The notes under the pieces: model-generated | Seen by the model: the letters and a program-made list of their open reading frames with translations, nothing else | What the model was told of the DNA's origin: nothing | Databases searched by the model: none | Origin: Melanocharis versteri | Lineage: Eukaryota > Chordata > Aves > Passeriformes > Melanocharitidae | Direction of reading: 5' to 3' | Assembly: GCA_013397845.1 (NCBI GenBank) | Contig: VZTG01008967.1 | Location: forward strand, 1,387,925-1,451,924 | DNA length: 64,000 nucleotides | Translations under genes and position numbers: made by a program | Shown here: piece after piece, positions 49,501-60,886 of the stretch | Position numbering within the stretch: position 1 is the first letter of the stretch | Layout: the number at the start of each line of letters is the position of its first letter

Positions 49501-52500
49501 AGAGCTGCATACACACTTCTGAAGGTCAGCTTGGGCCTGGGCAGCTTTTAGAGCACTGCTGAGGCACAACAGTACCGAAATCTCTGTGTGTGCCCTAAAA
49601 CTCCTATCATGCAGACAGAGTTTAGAACTGTGAGATAGAGAGAGAATCCACACCTTTACTGAAACTCTGTATTTTCCCCTCATACTAAATGTTAGGCTTT
49701 CCAAAGGTATTTGTACTTGTGCACTGAAGAGTGTGGTTGCCTACTGCTTAAAAATGCTTTGGCATCCTTGAGTAAGATGCCAAATTAAAAGCACTGAAAA
49801 CCTGCCATCTGCCTTTGTTAAAAGAATAGGGGAGCATGAGCTGAAGTGCCAACTTTCCTGCTTTGCTTTAATTACACAGAGCAAGAAAAACTATCCTCCA
49901 GTGGGAAGGGGGAAAGGAAATTCAAGCCTTGCACCAGGTAAGCTCTCAGGTTTCCTATGGGACTAATGAAGGGAGTAATAAGGGTGTAGACACTACAGAA
50001 TAAATCTCAGTCAGATTCTTGCTGAACTGCCATGTGACAGTAACAGTCGTCACCAAACCGTAAGATTAAATTGGACCAGGAAAACTGATAGGGAAACCTG
50101 GGCTGCCAAGTCATACATTTAACTATAAAAATACATAATGGGCTATGACAGTGCTTTTAAGAGAATGGTTTGGCCACAGTAATAAATAAGAAGCCAAAAA
50201 GAAAATAAATGTTCTGGTGGTTCTTGTCCTTCAACACAAACAGGAGCTTTATCCATGCCATGAGCACTCCCCATGTGCAGCCCACACACACCCTGGCAAG
50301 CCACATTCTGAAACCCACACACTGACAGAAACGCCTTCAGAATTCATCTGCCAGTGAGGGATTACAACCAGTAATGCTGCAAGATTTGATTTTGCTTCTA
50401 ATTGTTAAATACTGAACTATTATAACACTGAATTTATTTTTTGCATGTCCACCATACCCACAACAGGCACTCTGTCATAGCCAGTTCTGACTACAATCAG
50501 CAATTGATTTTAAGCACTTCTGTGAACACAACTGAGTCATTAACATCTTCAGATAGCACTGCTTACCTTAAATCTTTCTGAAACCCCTTCAGTGATGCTG
50601 ATTGTGAATTCAGCTATTTTAGGAGTACGGAACTTTCCCTTCTTGCGATCAGGTTCATATTCTGTTTTTGTTTTGACCACAACCTTCAAGAAAAAGAATC
50701 AATAACAAAACTGTCAACTAAAGCTGGCCACAAAAACCTTAATTGATTTTTAACTCTTATCTGCTTACAAGCACATCTAGCATCGTATTTTTCCCCTCCC
50801 CACTTTGTGTAATTCTTCTTTGAAAACTCTAAATTATTATTTTTTCCAGTATAGCAACCATCAACTAACTTACCTCTCCAAGCGGTTTTGAAGGACCTAC
50901 AGGAAGACTTGTTATGCAACAGTTTCACAAAGGTTCTATCTTTTCATCTGTGGTGATACTGTGCTCTTATACTAGGCAAGTATAGGTCAAATCCAAAACA
51001 TGGGCCTTCCCACTTTGTATAGTTAGAAAACAGCCACCTCCATTTGCTTCAGGAAATTCTATTAATGGGATTTCAAACTGTACACCAACAGAAGATTACT
51101 GAAGAGTACCCATAAAAATCTTGCAGATGATGATGCCGTGTTCTTTGATGGCAGGATTTTGAGTTTTAAAAAAAAGTTAAATAACACATGAAGCCTAGTT
51201 GCTATTCACCATGTGACAGACTATGGCCCTTGGCACTCTTATTTTTAACATCTAATTTCTGAATTATCAGCTGCAAGCAGCAAGATGCACATGAACCTTT
51301 GTGTTAATGAGATTTCTTCAAACACCCAAGGCTCTTCGGTTTATTCCTTGCTATGAACTACTGCCCCAAGCTACACAGTTTAGCACCTTACCTGTATTCC
51401 CAAAATATTCATTACGTCAGTGGTATCTCTAGTGTTCTCCGAGGCATTCTACTCATACAAAATTTTCACATACCTAACCTATTTGCCTCATTTTTGTCTT
51501 CTTTATTTTTCAGGATCTTTTTCCAAGTACTGTTCTCAAGCTAGGGTGCAGTTTATTGTACTGATGGTGCTATTACAATTTGCTCGATTTCTTCTGTTTT
51601 TCCAAGGAATAAATATCTACTCTTTTAGATTTTTGGGAATCAGATTCTATCTTTAGCACAGCCCGCAGTATTAATAGCAAATACATTAATCACAGAAAGG
51701 CCTGGGTTGGAAGGGACCTTAAAGATCGTCTTGTTCCAACTCCATGCCACGGGTACTGAAACTACAAGCTTTGCATTCCCTTCTTCTCAGCTCCCTGAAT
51801 GGTACCTAGAATATGTAACTGTACCTAGAATCAGTACCATAAACTTTATTAGACACTTTGACAGCATTACACATATTTGTTCAGGACATGGGTTTAAAAA
51901 TTACTTACCTATTTTCAGCTATAATTACTAAGATAGTAGTTCTTACCTATTTAACTTTATAGCTGCCCAAAAGCATTATGGAAGTTAACTGCCTGATGAT
52001 TTCTGGAATGATTTTTAACATTTTAGTTCCCTTCCTCCCCCCTTTATGTTGCATAATCTCAGGCAACTCAAATCACATTCAGCTGACACTGAATGTACAG
52101 TTCTAACTGCTTGGTTATGTAATGTCTTCTTTTGTTTAACATATCTAAATATGAATTTAAATCACTTCATCTCTTTAATTTAGAAACTGTCAAAATCATC
52201 AAATCCTTAGCACTGTAGTCACTACTGTTCAAGAAGTTATGCTTCACTACCATACTGGAGCCTTGCAAGTGAATAATAAGCATAGATATATGAAGTATGT
52301 ACTCCTATTCATTATACATGAATGTCTGCATACTTCAGAATTTGATCTGTGTGTCAATCTTTTCTCAATGCTGTTTCTTTTTTTCCACATCAGTTGCTCT
52401 GCTCCTGCCTTTGAGTCTGTAGCAGCCAGTAGAGAGGCTGACATGACTAACCAGTAACAGAAGGACACCAGCAGGACCAATAAATTCACGTATTTCATTC

Positions 52501-54267
52501 TCTCCCTCTATGTGCAAAAGGAAAAGAAAGCTAATATATCATTGGAGAGTGGAGAGTAGAAGAACCAATCAAATATTCCTTTATTTAAGCTTCTAGCTTA
52601 GCTGGACATTTGCTTTCATTCAAGGCAAATGCCATCCAGGTGGGAGGAGCTCTGTCCCATCCTAGTAGGAGCAACGGGGCTGGCGCAGAACCCCTGGGCT
52701 CACTACAGAGGCTCTGCTCAGGTTAAACCTATTACCATGCAGATCCCTGATTCAGACTTCTGCTTAGCAGTGCAGGAACAGAACAGATTCCTTTGGTCAT
52801 TGGTCCTTGGTAATCGGTTATATCCAGTCACCAGCTGGCATGTGTATCAGACATAGTAAGACTTAACTCGTTCTAAAGCCTCAGGGTGCGATTTTGTCCT
52901 CAGTTACAAGATTTACACCCATGTAACTGAGGGCATAAAAGGGACCCTCAGGCTCCTGAACAGCTGTTATGGCTTATTGCATTTATGCCTGCCAACTGGT
53001 CACCACACACAACACAGAATGGTGTTCATAGCAATTAAAATGGAGGTCACACATTTATTTGTATTGCCTACGAGCAACACTCTACCGAGGAAAATTTTAC
53101 AAGCTAAAATTCTTTACCTCAAGTTAAGATTATGGGAATTTTTTTGAGGCTTGAGGAATGTATAGCTATCAGTTTAACTAGAAGTAGAATTCAGCTTGTG
53201 GAAGACACAAGGCCAAAAATAAAAACTGTATGAAGACCACAAAGCTTTTTATTACCAGATGCACGTGGGAAAGGTACATGTAAGAATCCTATTAAAAAAG
53301 AATACTGAAAACCCTGAAAAAATCCTACTCCTGCGTGCCTCACATGTAGAAACACTTACTGAATTCTTTACCATGAGGACAATAAACACATTTACAGGCT
53401 ATCACATCACCTTTCTATATCTTTAAAATTAAATCCCTAATAATCAAGGCATTTAATGAGGAATGCAGGAAGCACATTTCCCTTCCAACCTGTAAGCAGC
53501 TCATTGGACTGCTCCCTTCCAGCTACAGAGGATATCTGAATCACCTATTTGGACATTTTCAAACAAAATAAATTGCTAAGGAGAAAACTCAATGGCCTGT
53601 TCTCATCTCATTATTTCAGCTTGTCTTGGGTTAGCATTAGTTTCTTACTGAAGCACAGAAGGAAAATGGAAGTGCTCTCTGTTGCCAGTATGCCCATGCC
53701 CATCTTGCAGAGAAATAAGGCAGGGCTCTCTTCCCCCATCAGGGGGGCATCTTCTGGACAGAGAAAATTCATATTATTCACAGGGAATACACAATACCTT
53801 CCATATACAAGAAAGAAAGATACAGAATAGGAAGGGCTATGACAATAGCCTGTCAGAGGAGAAGCTTGCATTTGTACAGTATATGTTTCATACAGCAGCA
53901 CTGAAATATCTATATGCTTATTGCTAACATTTCACACTGATTTTTAATGCAAATCACCATTACTGGATTTTCATGAGCTCAGCTGTTTGGGTTTTTTCCC
54001 CTGAGGGAACTAGCATGCCTTGAAACACCCCATATTTCTTGCCGTTTCTAAGCTGCTCGTTACCCATAACCTATTCTTTTGTTGTTTGCCTGAGATTTGG
54101 GTGTGATTCTCGAGGGTGGAAACTAAAGCCTACTGTACCTTATCAGGAGGTGGGAACTGGAGCTGATTGACATCCAGGGGTGTGATCAGGGGGATGGTGT
54201 CAAATCCATCCTCCAAAAGGGGCTGCTTTGTGCTCTTCTCGCTGAAATTATTCCCCAGTTTCACCAT
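34353..54267 (-). CDS. NSG1: NSG1 (NEEP21), complete coding sequence in four exons
   Basis: NSG1 (neuronal vesicle trafficking associated 1, NEEP21) is a small single-pass protein of neuronal early/recycling endosomes. It controls recycling and sorting of AMPA receptors and other cargo, and belongs to the NSG/calcyon family that binds clathrin light chain (family knowledge). On the minus strand I joined 54267-54139, 50683-50567, 39935-39825 and 34553-34353. All junctions are GT-AG and phase 0. The product has 185 residues, the mammalian length. It starts MVKLGNNFSEKSTKQPLLED, with a dileucine at 17-18. The cytosolic part runs to about residue 82 and includes TKTEYEPDRKKGK. One membrane segment spans about 83-102, followed by a lumenal region ending AAEKSA. 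The ATG has A at -3 and G at +4. Identification by eye is very secure. Confidence 0.97.
35866..35883. repeat. (A)18 homopolymer
   Basis: Eighteen consecutive A. There is no recognisable retroelement sequence directly upstream, so I do not call it an insertion tail. Confidence 0.95.
36106..36124. promoter_or_regulatory. Paired CACGTG E-boxes in an inverted repeat
   Basis: ATCACGTG, spacer GCA, CACGTGAT form a perfect inverted repeat holding two CACGTG boxes 3 bases apart (36108-36113 and 36117-36122). The motif suits bHLH-ZIP factors (USF, MITF/TFE, CLOCK-BMAL1). It lies in an NSG1 intron, and regulatory use is only a possibility. Confidence 0.45.
36854..36870 (+). repeat. G-rich tract with G-quadruplex potential
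   Basis: G7-A-G3-A-G5 gives four closely spaced G-runs on the plus strand, the non-transcript strand of NSG1. It could fold as a quadruplex in DNA; the pre-mRNA would be C-rich here. Confidence 0.7.
39825..39935 (-). CDS. NSG1: NSG1 coding exon, residues 83-119 (membrane segment)
   Basis: The exon is 111 bp, phase 0, with acceptor ttctttacag and donor gtaaat. It encodes VTVLVLFALAFLTCVVFLVV, the transmembrane helix, then YKVYKYDHTCPEGFVFK. Human has a closely similar stretch. Confidence 0.97.
39936..50566 (-). other. NSG1: NSG1 intron, 10.6 kb
   Basis: Intron between residues 82 and 83. Apart from a possible ancient LINE remnant near 44.4-44.65 kb I recognise no transposon or gene. Part of it (about 42.9-44.7 kb) is pyrimidine-rich on the plus strand. 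The longest open frames (minus 42499-42909, plus 45311-45715, minus 49273-49704) have no recognisable domains. Confidence 0.85.
44400..44655 (-). mobile_element. Possible ancient L3/CR1-related LINE remnant
   Basis: The stretch CAGCCTCTTGGGAACACAAC (44597-44616) followed by CTGTCTGTAAAGTGCAAGGC (44630-44649) resembles the tail block shared by L3/CR1-like LINEs of amniotes. Upstream, CACGCCTTCCTTCAAGCTTT is also LINE-tail-like. The match is by eye and weak. Orientation is uncertain. Confidence 0.3.
50567..50683 (-). CDS. NSG1: NSG1 coding exon, residues 44-82
   Basis: The exon is 117 bp, phase 0, with acceptor tttttcttgaag and donor gtaagc. It encodes VVVKTKTEYEPDRKKGKFRT then PKIAEFTISITEGVSERFK. 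This is the cytosolic juxtamembrane region of the NSG family. Confidence 0.97.
50684..54138 (-). other. NSG1: NSG1 intron, 3.5 kb
   Basis: Intron between residues 43 and 44. It contains a short CR1 tail at about 51685-51770. Nothing else is recognised. Confidence 0.9.
51685..51770 (-). mobile_element. Short CR1 LINE 3'-end fragment
   Basis: CACAGAAAGGCCTGGGTTGG then AAGGGACCTTAAAGATCGTC and TTGTTCCAACTCCATGCCAC form the reverse complement of the avian CR1 3' end. Only about 75-85 bp remain. Confidence 0.85.
54139..54267 (-). CDS. NSG1: NSG1 first coding exon, residues 1-43
   Basis: The exon carries 129 bp of coding sequence with donor gtacag. It encodes MVKLGNNFSEKSTKQPLLED then GFDTIPLITPLDVNQLQFPP and PDK. 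The start codon at 54265-54267 is the conserved family start, in good Kozak context. Confidence 0.97.
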
Positions 54268-54377
54268 TCTTCCAGGATAGAGGGATTTTCTGCTGGCACA
54301 CACAGGCACACACGGACAGAAATGAAAAATATGAGAAACCAGACCTTTTCGCAGCCCTCGGGGACCCGAAATACCTT
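54268..54377 (-). other. NSG1: NSG1 5' UTR part of the ATG exon
   Basis: A strong minus-strand acceptor ends at 54378: branch-like TTCTAAT, a run of about twelve T, then CCAG. The exon would begin AAGGTATTTCGGG and carry about 110 nt of 5' UTR. A weaker alternative acceptor (GTGTGTGCCAGCAG) would start the exon at 54289. Either way NSG1 has a separate non-coding first exon to the right, whose donor I could not place and which may fall in the gap. Confidence 0.6.
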
Positions 54378-54489
54378 CTGGAAAAAAAAAAAATTAGAAA
54401 TAAAAAAAAAAATACGCGTTGGTCGCTATGACTCGGTTACGAACGATGACCAGAGCTTCTACTGTCAAAGTTAAAAAACCCCCAAACCA

Positions 54490-54960
54490 CCGCGCACACA
54501 AAGCAGCACCCCAAACCCCCGACGCGCCAGCCCGGTGCGAGCGCTGCCCGCCGGCGCGGCGCGGCGCGGTGCGGTGCGGCANNNNNNNNNNNNNNNNNNN
54601 NNNNNNNNNNNNNNNNNNNNNNNNNNNNNNNNNNNNNNNNNNNNNNNNNNNNNNNNNNNNNNGGCCCCGGCCTCGCCTTCCCCGCCGGCGGCCGCCGGAG
54701 CCGGGCGGGCTCGCCGGCTGCGCTCGCTCCGGTGCTTGCTGCGGGGAGGGGTCAGCGCGGTGAGAGCCCGGGCCGCGGCCGCTCTGCGGAGCGGGGGGAT
54801 GCGGGAGCTCGGGCCGGCGCTCGCGTCACTCCGGGACAAAGGCGTATTGCGGAGCCTTGCAGCCGAGAGACAGAGGACATCTTACAGCTCGGCTGGCTCG
54901 GGGCGGAAAAAACCCAGAGTGATTCATATTCACTGCGCTGTCTCCTATAACCCGGGGCAA
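54490..54960 (-). promoter_or_regulatory. NSG1: CpG island promoter of NSG1
   Basis: A dense run of CpG-rich sequence (repeated GCGGC and CGCGG elements, CCGCCGGCGGCCGCCGG near 54681) stands out sharply from the AT-rich surroundings. It sits immediately 5' of the NSG1 ATG exon on the minus strand, so it is most simply the NSG1 promoter with the non-coding first exon. No TATA box is visible. It is broken by an N gap. A consensus-like plus-strand donor (GCGCG then gtgaga, near 54759) would allow a divergent non-coding transcript, which is speculative. Confidence 0.8.
54582..54662. other. Assembly gap (81 N)
   Basis: This run of N sits inside the CpG island. GC-rich sequence on both sides, including GCGGTGCGGTGCGGC just before it, suggests a sequencing dropout at a GC-rich promoter. 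Any open frame across it is meaningless. Confidence 0.99.
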
Positions 54961-57900
54961 CCAGCGTGCTCGTCTTGTAGTCTTGCAGGTGCATTGCTTC
55001 CCAGCCAGTGGAGGGAGAAGCGCTGTGGGCCATGCAACAAGTGGCTGGGATGGTAGGCAGCTCTGAGAGAGAAGAGGCAGACAGGTGCTCAGCCTAGAGC
55101 CAGTTTCATGCTTCAAAACCAACCAACCTCTTCTCGCAGATGCCAGCATGAGCAGCTTCTCTGCGTGGTTTGTTCCCGTTGCCCAATCCAACATACGTCC
55201 CGTTTTCCCGAGGTCAATGGTCTGTAATGCTGGAGGCCCTTTCCGGCTGTGGCACGAAGCAAGTCGTGTCTCTAGCTATGGATCATCCTGTCTGTCTCAT
55301 TTATTTCTCCCATCAGTGTTCTGTCCTGAGTAAATAAAGTGTAAAATAAGCTTGTCTTACCTGAGTAACATTTCATAAATCACACTTGCGTGTGTTAAGT
55401 AGGAGAAAAAGGGTTTCATTTTATATAGAAAATTGCACCTGTGACTGGAAATGAAGGAGTTTCTCAGAAGACAAGAAACACTTGAATTATTTAATTTTGG
55501 CAAAGCCCTTGTCTTACAAGTGTTCTTGAACAGAACAGATGAATAACCCACGTATGGATGAGTGTAATCCATTCATTTATATGTGGAGCCAAAGTCATAC
55601 AGAATCCAAATGATATCAAAAGTCCAAGTGATGATCGGAAGTGTATTTGACAGTATACTACAGGGAGCCAAAATAACACAGCAAATGGTTTTAACAAATT
55701 GGCTGGCTAGGTCCTTTTATTTCCGGCTTCTGTGATTTTATATTTGAGCCCTTTTGGCTGAAGATGGTCAAAAGCTTTGGGCAATTGTGTATTAAGTATG
55801 TGCCTGAGGAAGTATCAGTATTGGATTAAGATGAATGGATGTAAATTCCCCAGTTGGCTGGTGGGGCATTTTTTTTAGTTATGTGAGCATGTGTGCAGGT
55901 TACTCTTTTAGTGTCTGTTGTAGAGAGAAGGAGATATTTGGATAGCCTGTTTACAGAGTGAGTTATTCTCTTTGCCACTGTGCATTTCTTTAATGGTATC
56001 TGCCTTTTAGGAACTTATGCTAACCAGTCTTACCTGGTGCTCTAGTCTTACAGAAAAAATCTTTTTGTTAAGCGGGTGGACACTACAGTTGTTGCCACTC
56101 AGTACTTAGACTCAGTGGCTTACACCTTTTTCATTTTAAGTGCACGTCACCCCACGTACTATGATGTAAAAGAAAAAAAGGTCTGTGTTTGTGTGTGCAT
56201 GTACATCCAAACACACAAATATCTGTGACTAATAAGTGTCTTTATTTGCCAGCTATGTAAAATGAACAGTTAAAAGGCTTTGATTTCTGATATCAGATAG
56301 CCAATTATAGTTTGCTACTGATGGTTTGAGAAGAAAAAATGAAGTAACTCAGTTTAAAAAGTGATATGCTTCCTGGACAGAAGTTGTTGCCTTAACAAGG
56401 CAAAAAAGTGTACATTAGCGTAGACATTATTTGAAAATAAATTGATTTGTCAAAACTAGCACAACTCTTTTCTTCAGGGCTCCTGCTGTAGGTCATTTTG
56501 CTGTGGTTATTCAGGGGGTTTTAAATTTGGGGAAGGAACTGTCCTCTATCTTCTACAAAGTAACTCGAGTTCCAGGTGCTTAACAAATAACCCACACCCT
56601 TGCTGAGCCACTGAAGTATCATGGCCAGCAATCTTTATCTCATGTTAGTTATCTCTGAGGAAACATGATAGCTCCTTGTGGGTATGTGGGCAACAGGAAA
56701 AGCAGCCAACACACGGAATTGATGACCTAGTGGCCACTCTCATTAAGTCAGCTTGTATCCTGATTTACTTACTCTGAAAACTTAATGGTCTCAGTGAGGT
56801 TAGAATTCACCGTGTGTACCATCAGCCTGACTACGAAAGCAGAAAATTTGCGCTTCACCATCAAGCAGGTGTAGTACTTCCCAATGAACTAACTACTGGA
56901 GACAAAAAAAAGGAAGTAATGTGAAGCTTGTGTTTGCTGGCACTTGGTCTAGGAAATGATACAGAAGTCTTTTTCAAATAACAGTAGGCCCACGTCTCAC
57001 AGAAGCTGGAGAAAGACCGATTGCATGGGACAGCCTACATTTTCACCTAAATCAAGAACACTTGCCAAGCCCTCATTTTGAAGCAGAAACATGCAGAATA
57101 AAGTCATACAGTCTCTATATATGGAAATTAAGGAAATGTTGTAAACTGCTAAGTTCCATAGGGCCGGGCTTCTGATTCATCACAGGCAAAACATCTAGAA
57201 ATTACAGGATTTTTTTCCTGCAGAATGCTTTTTCTAAAAATGAGGCCGAAATTGTGACAATTAATCTATTATCTGTGATTTGATGATGCTTTACTCAGGT
57301 TGGCCACATGTCTTTTTCTTTGTGGGTTGTAGTTTACTGACACAATCAACTGAAATGACTCTTCTGGAGCCGTTACAATTTGTTGTGTGAGTGCAGCTGA
57401 AAACACTTCAACGTGCCATGTGTCACGCTTTGTCAAGTTAACAGTTGATGTTTCCAAATCAGGATTAGGAACAGTGCTGATGCAGTGCAATGCTGCAATT
57501 GCTTGTGCAACATAAGCATTTGTGAAAGGGAACAAACCCTGCTGAAGGAAAGCAGCACTACCTATTGTTGTTTGTCAGGTGTCCCAGCAGTTTATTTTTC
57601 CCTAAAGCCTCCAGTCCCTTTGGTATCTGAGGTTACTTACAAATACCAAAGAAGAAGAGCATTCTCACCAATCTGTTTTAGGAAGCCAATAATCTTCAGA
57701 AATTATATTAAACTCTTAGTCAGCAATAGGGAAACTTGGATTAAGTGATGTTCCAAAGGAGGTGCAGGAAATGCCTGGTGAAGCCAGCCAGGGAGAGCCA
57801 GCTGCATGGCTACTGGCACATGATGCAACCAGGAGTTCACCTCACCAGGCAGTGCTAGGTTTATACAGCCCTTTAGTCCCTCCCTCTGCCCAGCAGATCC

Positions 57901-60412
57901 AGACTGGGAGAGCAGGGGAGCTAAAACTTAACTTCTTCTTTAGGATTTTACTCCTGGATTTTTATATGTGAGAGGCTTATGTGTGAACAACTCTAGAATT
58001 GTGGCATTCATGCTGAAATGGGTAATGGATAAATGAATAGTGAACCTGTGCATGAACAAAAGTGATACCTTGATAACAGAAAATAGCAATATGAAAAAAT
58101 AGTGATTTTCACTTGCTGTCAGATTTGTAGAACTGTCAAATGAAAATAAAGGTATTGATACTGAAGAATGCACATCTGTTATTTCCAAAATTGCTGAAAA
58201 GGATGAGGTTGAATTCTTCTTTGGGGAAAATTGAGAAATAGTCACTGGAAAGCTGTGAAATTCTTTAAAACATGGAACCAGTTTTCAAGTCTAGCATCCT
58301 TAGGTTAATCATCCTGAATTCATACATAGCCATCTAAATAAGATTTTTCAGAAAGAATCTAGTTCACACATTGGAATAATGTTGAAACAGAAGAAGTTCT
58401 AAGCGCTCAGATTCTCAAGAGCAGCATTTCTCAAGTGGTGACAAAACCATCAGTGAGATATCCACATAAAATACAGGGCAGTAAAAGCCAGAAGGATTGC
58501 TCTGAGCTTGCAGGTGCAGCAGAAGGGATAAATTGTGCTGCAAGGCAGATTATGTCCTGTGCCTCCTCACACCATCTGCAAGCCTGCAGGTTCATCTCTT
58601 GGTGAAGAAAAGGTGCCAAAATACAGCAGAGAGATGAGTGCCCAGGGTCTGAGGAGGAAGGGAGGGGAGAATCAGTACAGACAGATGAATTGTTCTCCAG
58701 GCCTGCTGTTATTCCCAAATGTCAGACCTACCACTTTGCTGAGCTGGGGCAGGAAAGTGACAGTCCTGTGATGAGGAGGCAAAGCTCTGTCTGGCAGAGG
58801 GATTTGGGGAGACAGCAGTGATGGGATATACTTAAAGGCAAGGAAGCACAGCTTTAGGGGTAAAGTGAGGTTGATCTTTTACTGATCTCTTCCCAGGTTA
58901 ATCCTGCTTATGATATAAAAAGTCATTTAAATGGCTAAAGTTGCCTGATTTAGAGAACCACAATAATGTTTTGGCTATTATACAAATGGATTTCAAACAG
59001 CATCTGAGTAACACAAGGTTGTGTAGTCCAAAACAATCCTCTATTAATTTGGAGTATTACATGAATTTAAAGGATATGATCAATTCCAACAGAAGCTGGA
59101 CTTAACCACTAAACCATTTATTTTTTTTTTTTTTTAAAGTGCATAAACAAACCTTTCACCAGGAATGCTGGAATGTGATCCTAGACTTCTCTTTGGCCTT
59201 GAACCACTTCATATTAATTGGTTTGCAGCCAAAGGAGGTGCATAATATAACATCACAATTTATATTTAGGAAACCTCATTAGAAAGGAAAAAGTTATGTA
59301 ACTCCTCAGAGAAAGCAAAAGAAATATAGGACAAATTATACTCAAACACTGCAGTTAAATTATTTTAACAGCAGGGTAGCTTTTAAAAAAAAACGTGTTA
59401 GGACAAAATCCTACATAGCATGAGGAAAATGCTCTTATATCTTACTGTGATTAGAAACTCATCAGGTTAATGGGACAATTTTTCAAAAGCTGCTATTTAA
59501 GTTTTTGCACATAGCATTGATCTTGCTTTGTTTCAGATTGCAAATAGAACTTGGCCAAGGGAACAAAAAAAAAGCAGTCAGACATTTTCTAATGTACATG
59601 TAAATTCAAAGCTCTGTATCTTTTTTGTCTGTGCTCTTTCATTCAATTTGTACTTGTGATGGAGTTTTAAGATGTCACTTTCACTTCCATATTCACTGAC
59701 TGAAATTGCCCAAAGCACCAAGTGATTTTGGGGTATCTCAGTCTTTAGCAGGGAATCTCACAGGCTTCAAGGGAAGGAAGCCAGCTCGTCAAGATTCACT
59801 CTCTATTTGGGCACTTAAAATCTGAAGCATAGAAAATTAAAGATCGCTTTTGATAATTAAGGTCAGCACTTTAAAAGGACACTTGATATTTAAAGCTATG
59901 ATAAGAAGAAATGCTGAAAAGAATGGAAAGGGAATCATTATGGGAAAAGTTTTCCAAAACAGCCAAATGGCAGAGGAGCCTAAATCTGTAGGCAATTCTG
60001 TTATTGATTATGGCAGGTTTCTGGGGATTCCTAAATATGCTTATTTACACAGATATCTAAATGTCGAAAGACAAAAGAGGGGGATGTACAAAACATCTGC
60101 TCACTCCAGATGACTAACAAGTGAAAAATAAGAGGGAGCCTGCAAAGCAGCTCATGAATGAGCCAGCCACCTTTACTGAAAGGATGAATTATTCCTTTTA
60201 GAAAGTAATGAATTATTAGAATTAGGTGCCTAGACTGCAGCAGCTGTCCACTGAAGTTTTTTGGTTTTTTTTTTAGAAAGCTTTCAATATGGTACATTGA
60301 AAAACAAAACTGCAAACAGAGATGTTACTGTGGTACTGTGCTTACCATTATATTCATATTTTTCAGGGTGGGTGGAGCAAGGTAATTATGGGAATGGAAT
60401 AATGATATAGAG
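54961..60412. other. Intergenic sequence upstream of NSG1
   Basis: No exon, RNA gene or clear transposon is recognised. Open frames here are short and without homology. A long T-run lies at about 59119-59136. Confidence 0.8.
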
Positions 60413-60675
60413 TAGGATAGAATAGACTATTTCACCTGTAATGGACCTAAACTGCTCTTGTAGTTCGACTGCCTGACCTATTCAGGGCTGAGCAAAAGTT
60501 AAAGCAAGTTATTAAGGCCAGTGTCCAAACACCTCTTAAACACTGACAGGCTTGGGGCATCAACCACCTCTCTGGGAAGCCTCTTCTGGTGTTTGACCAC
60601 CCTCTTGGCAGAGAAATGCCTCCTCATGTCCAGTTGGAACCTCTCCTAGTGCAGCTTTGAACTATTCCCATTTGA
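60413..60675 (-). mobile_element. CR1 LINE 3'-end fragment
   Basis: It is the reverse complement of the CR1 tail: GGATAGAATAGACTATTTCA at the 3' end, then CAACCACCTCTCTGGGAAGC, CTTCTGGTGTTTGACCACCC and CATGTCCAGTTGGAACCTCT. It is 5'-truncated and moderately diverged. Confidence 0.9.
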
Positions 60676-60847
60676 AATAAAGTAACTCAATGAATGAAGC
60701 AGAACTGTGTAGCCAGTTAACTAGTATCAGAAGGGTACTCTTGGATTTAAAATGTATTGCTATTTACATATAATATCATTAGTTTTATATTCTGGATGGA
60801 AAGGGTTTTACACTTGCCTGTTATTAAGAACTGTAAAAACAAAAAGC

Positions 60848-60886
60848 TGTGATATGCAGTGCAGCTTATTTGCACTGCATATCACA
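60848..60886. repeat. Perfect 16-bp inverted repeat with 7-nt loop
   Basis: The left arm TGTGATATGCAGTGCA (60848-60863), the loop GCTTATT and the right arm TGCACTGCATATCACA (60871-60886) match exactly. The flanks do not extend the pairing. The sequence is of mixed composition, so it is not a low-complexity accident. Function unknown; see findings. Confidence 0.95.

Noticed and set aside
49273..49704. 143-codon open frame on the minus strand
   Set aside because: It is the longest gap-free frame in the window, but intronic, with no domain and no conserved motif.
54925..54960. Possible RE1/NRSF half site (GCGCTGTCTCC) near the NSG1 promoter
   Set aside because: Only one half of the motif is present. 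The second half does not follow at any accepted spacing.
54419..55056. Long open frames on both strands across the CpG island
   Set aside because: They read through the N gap, and GC-rich DNA lacks stop codons. The Ala/Arg/Pro-rich translations are composition artefacts.
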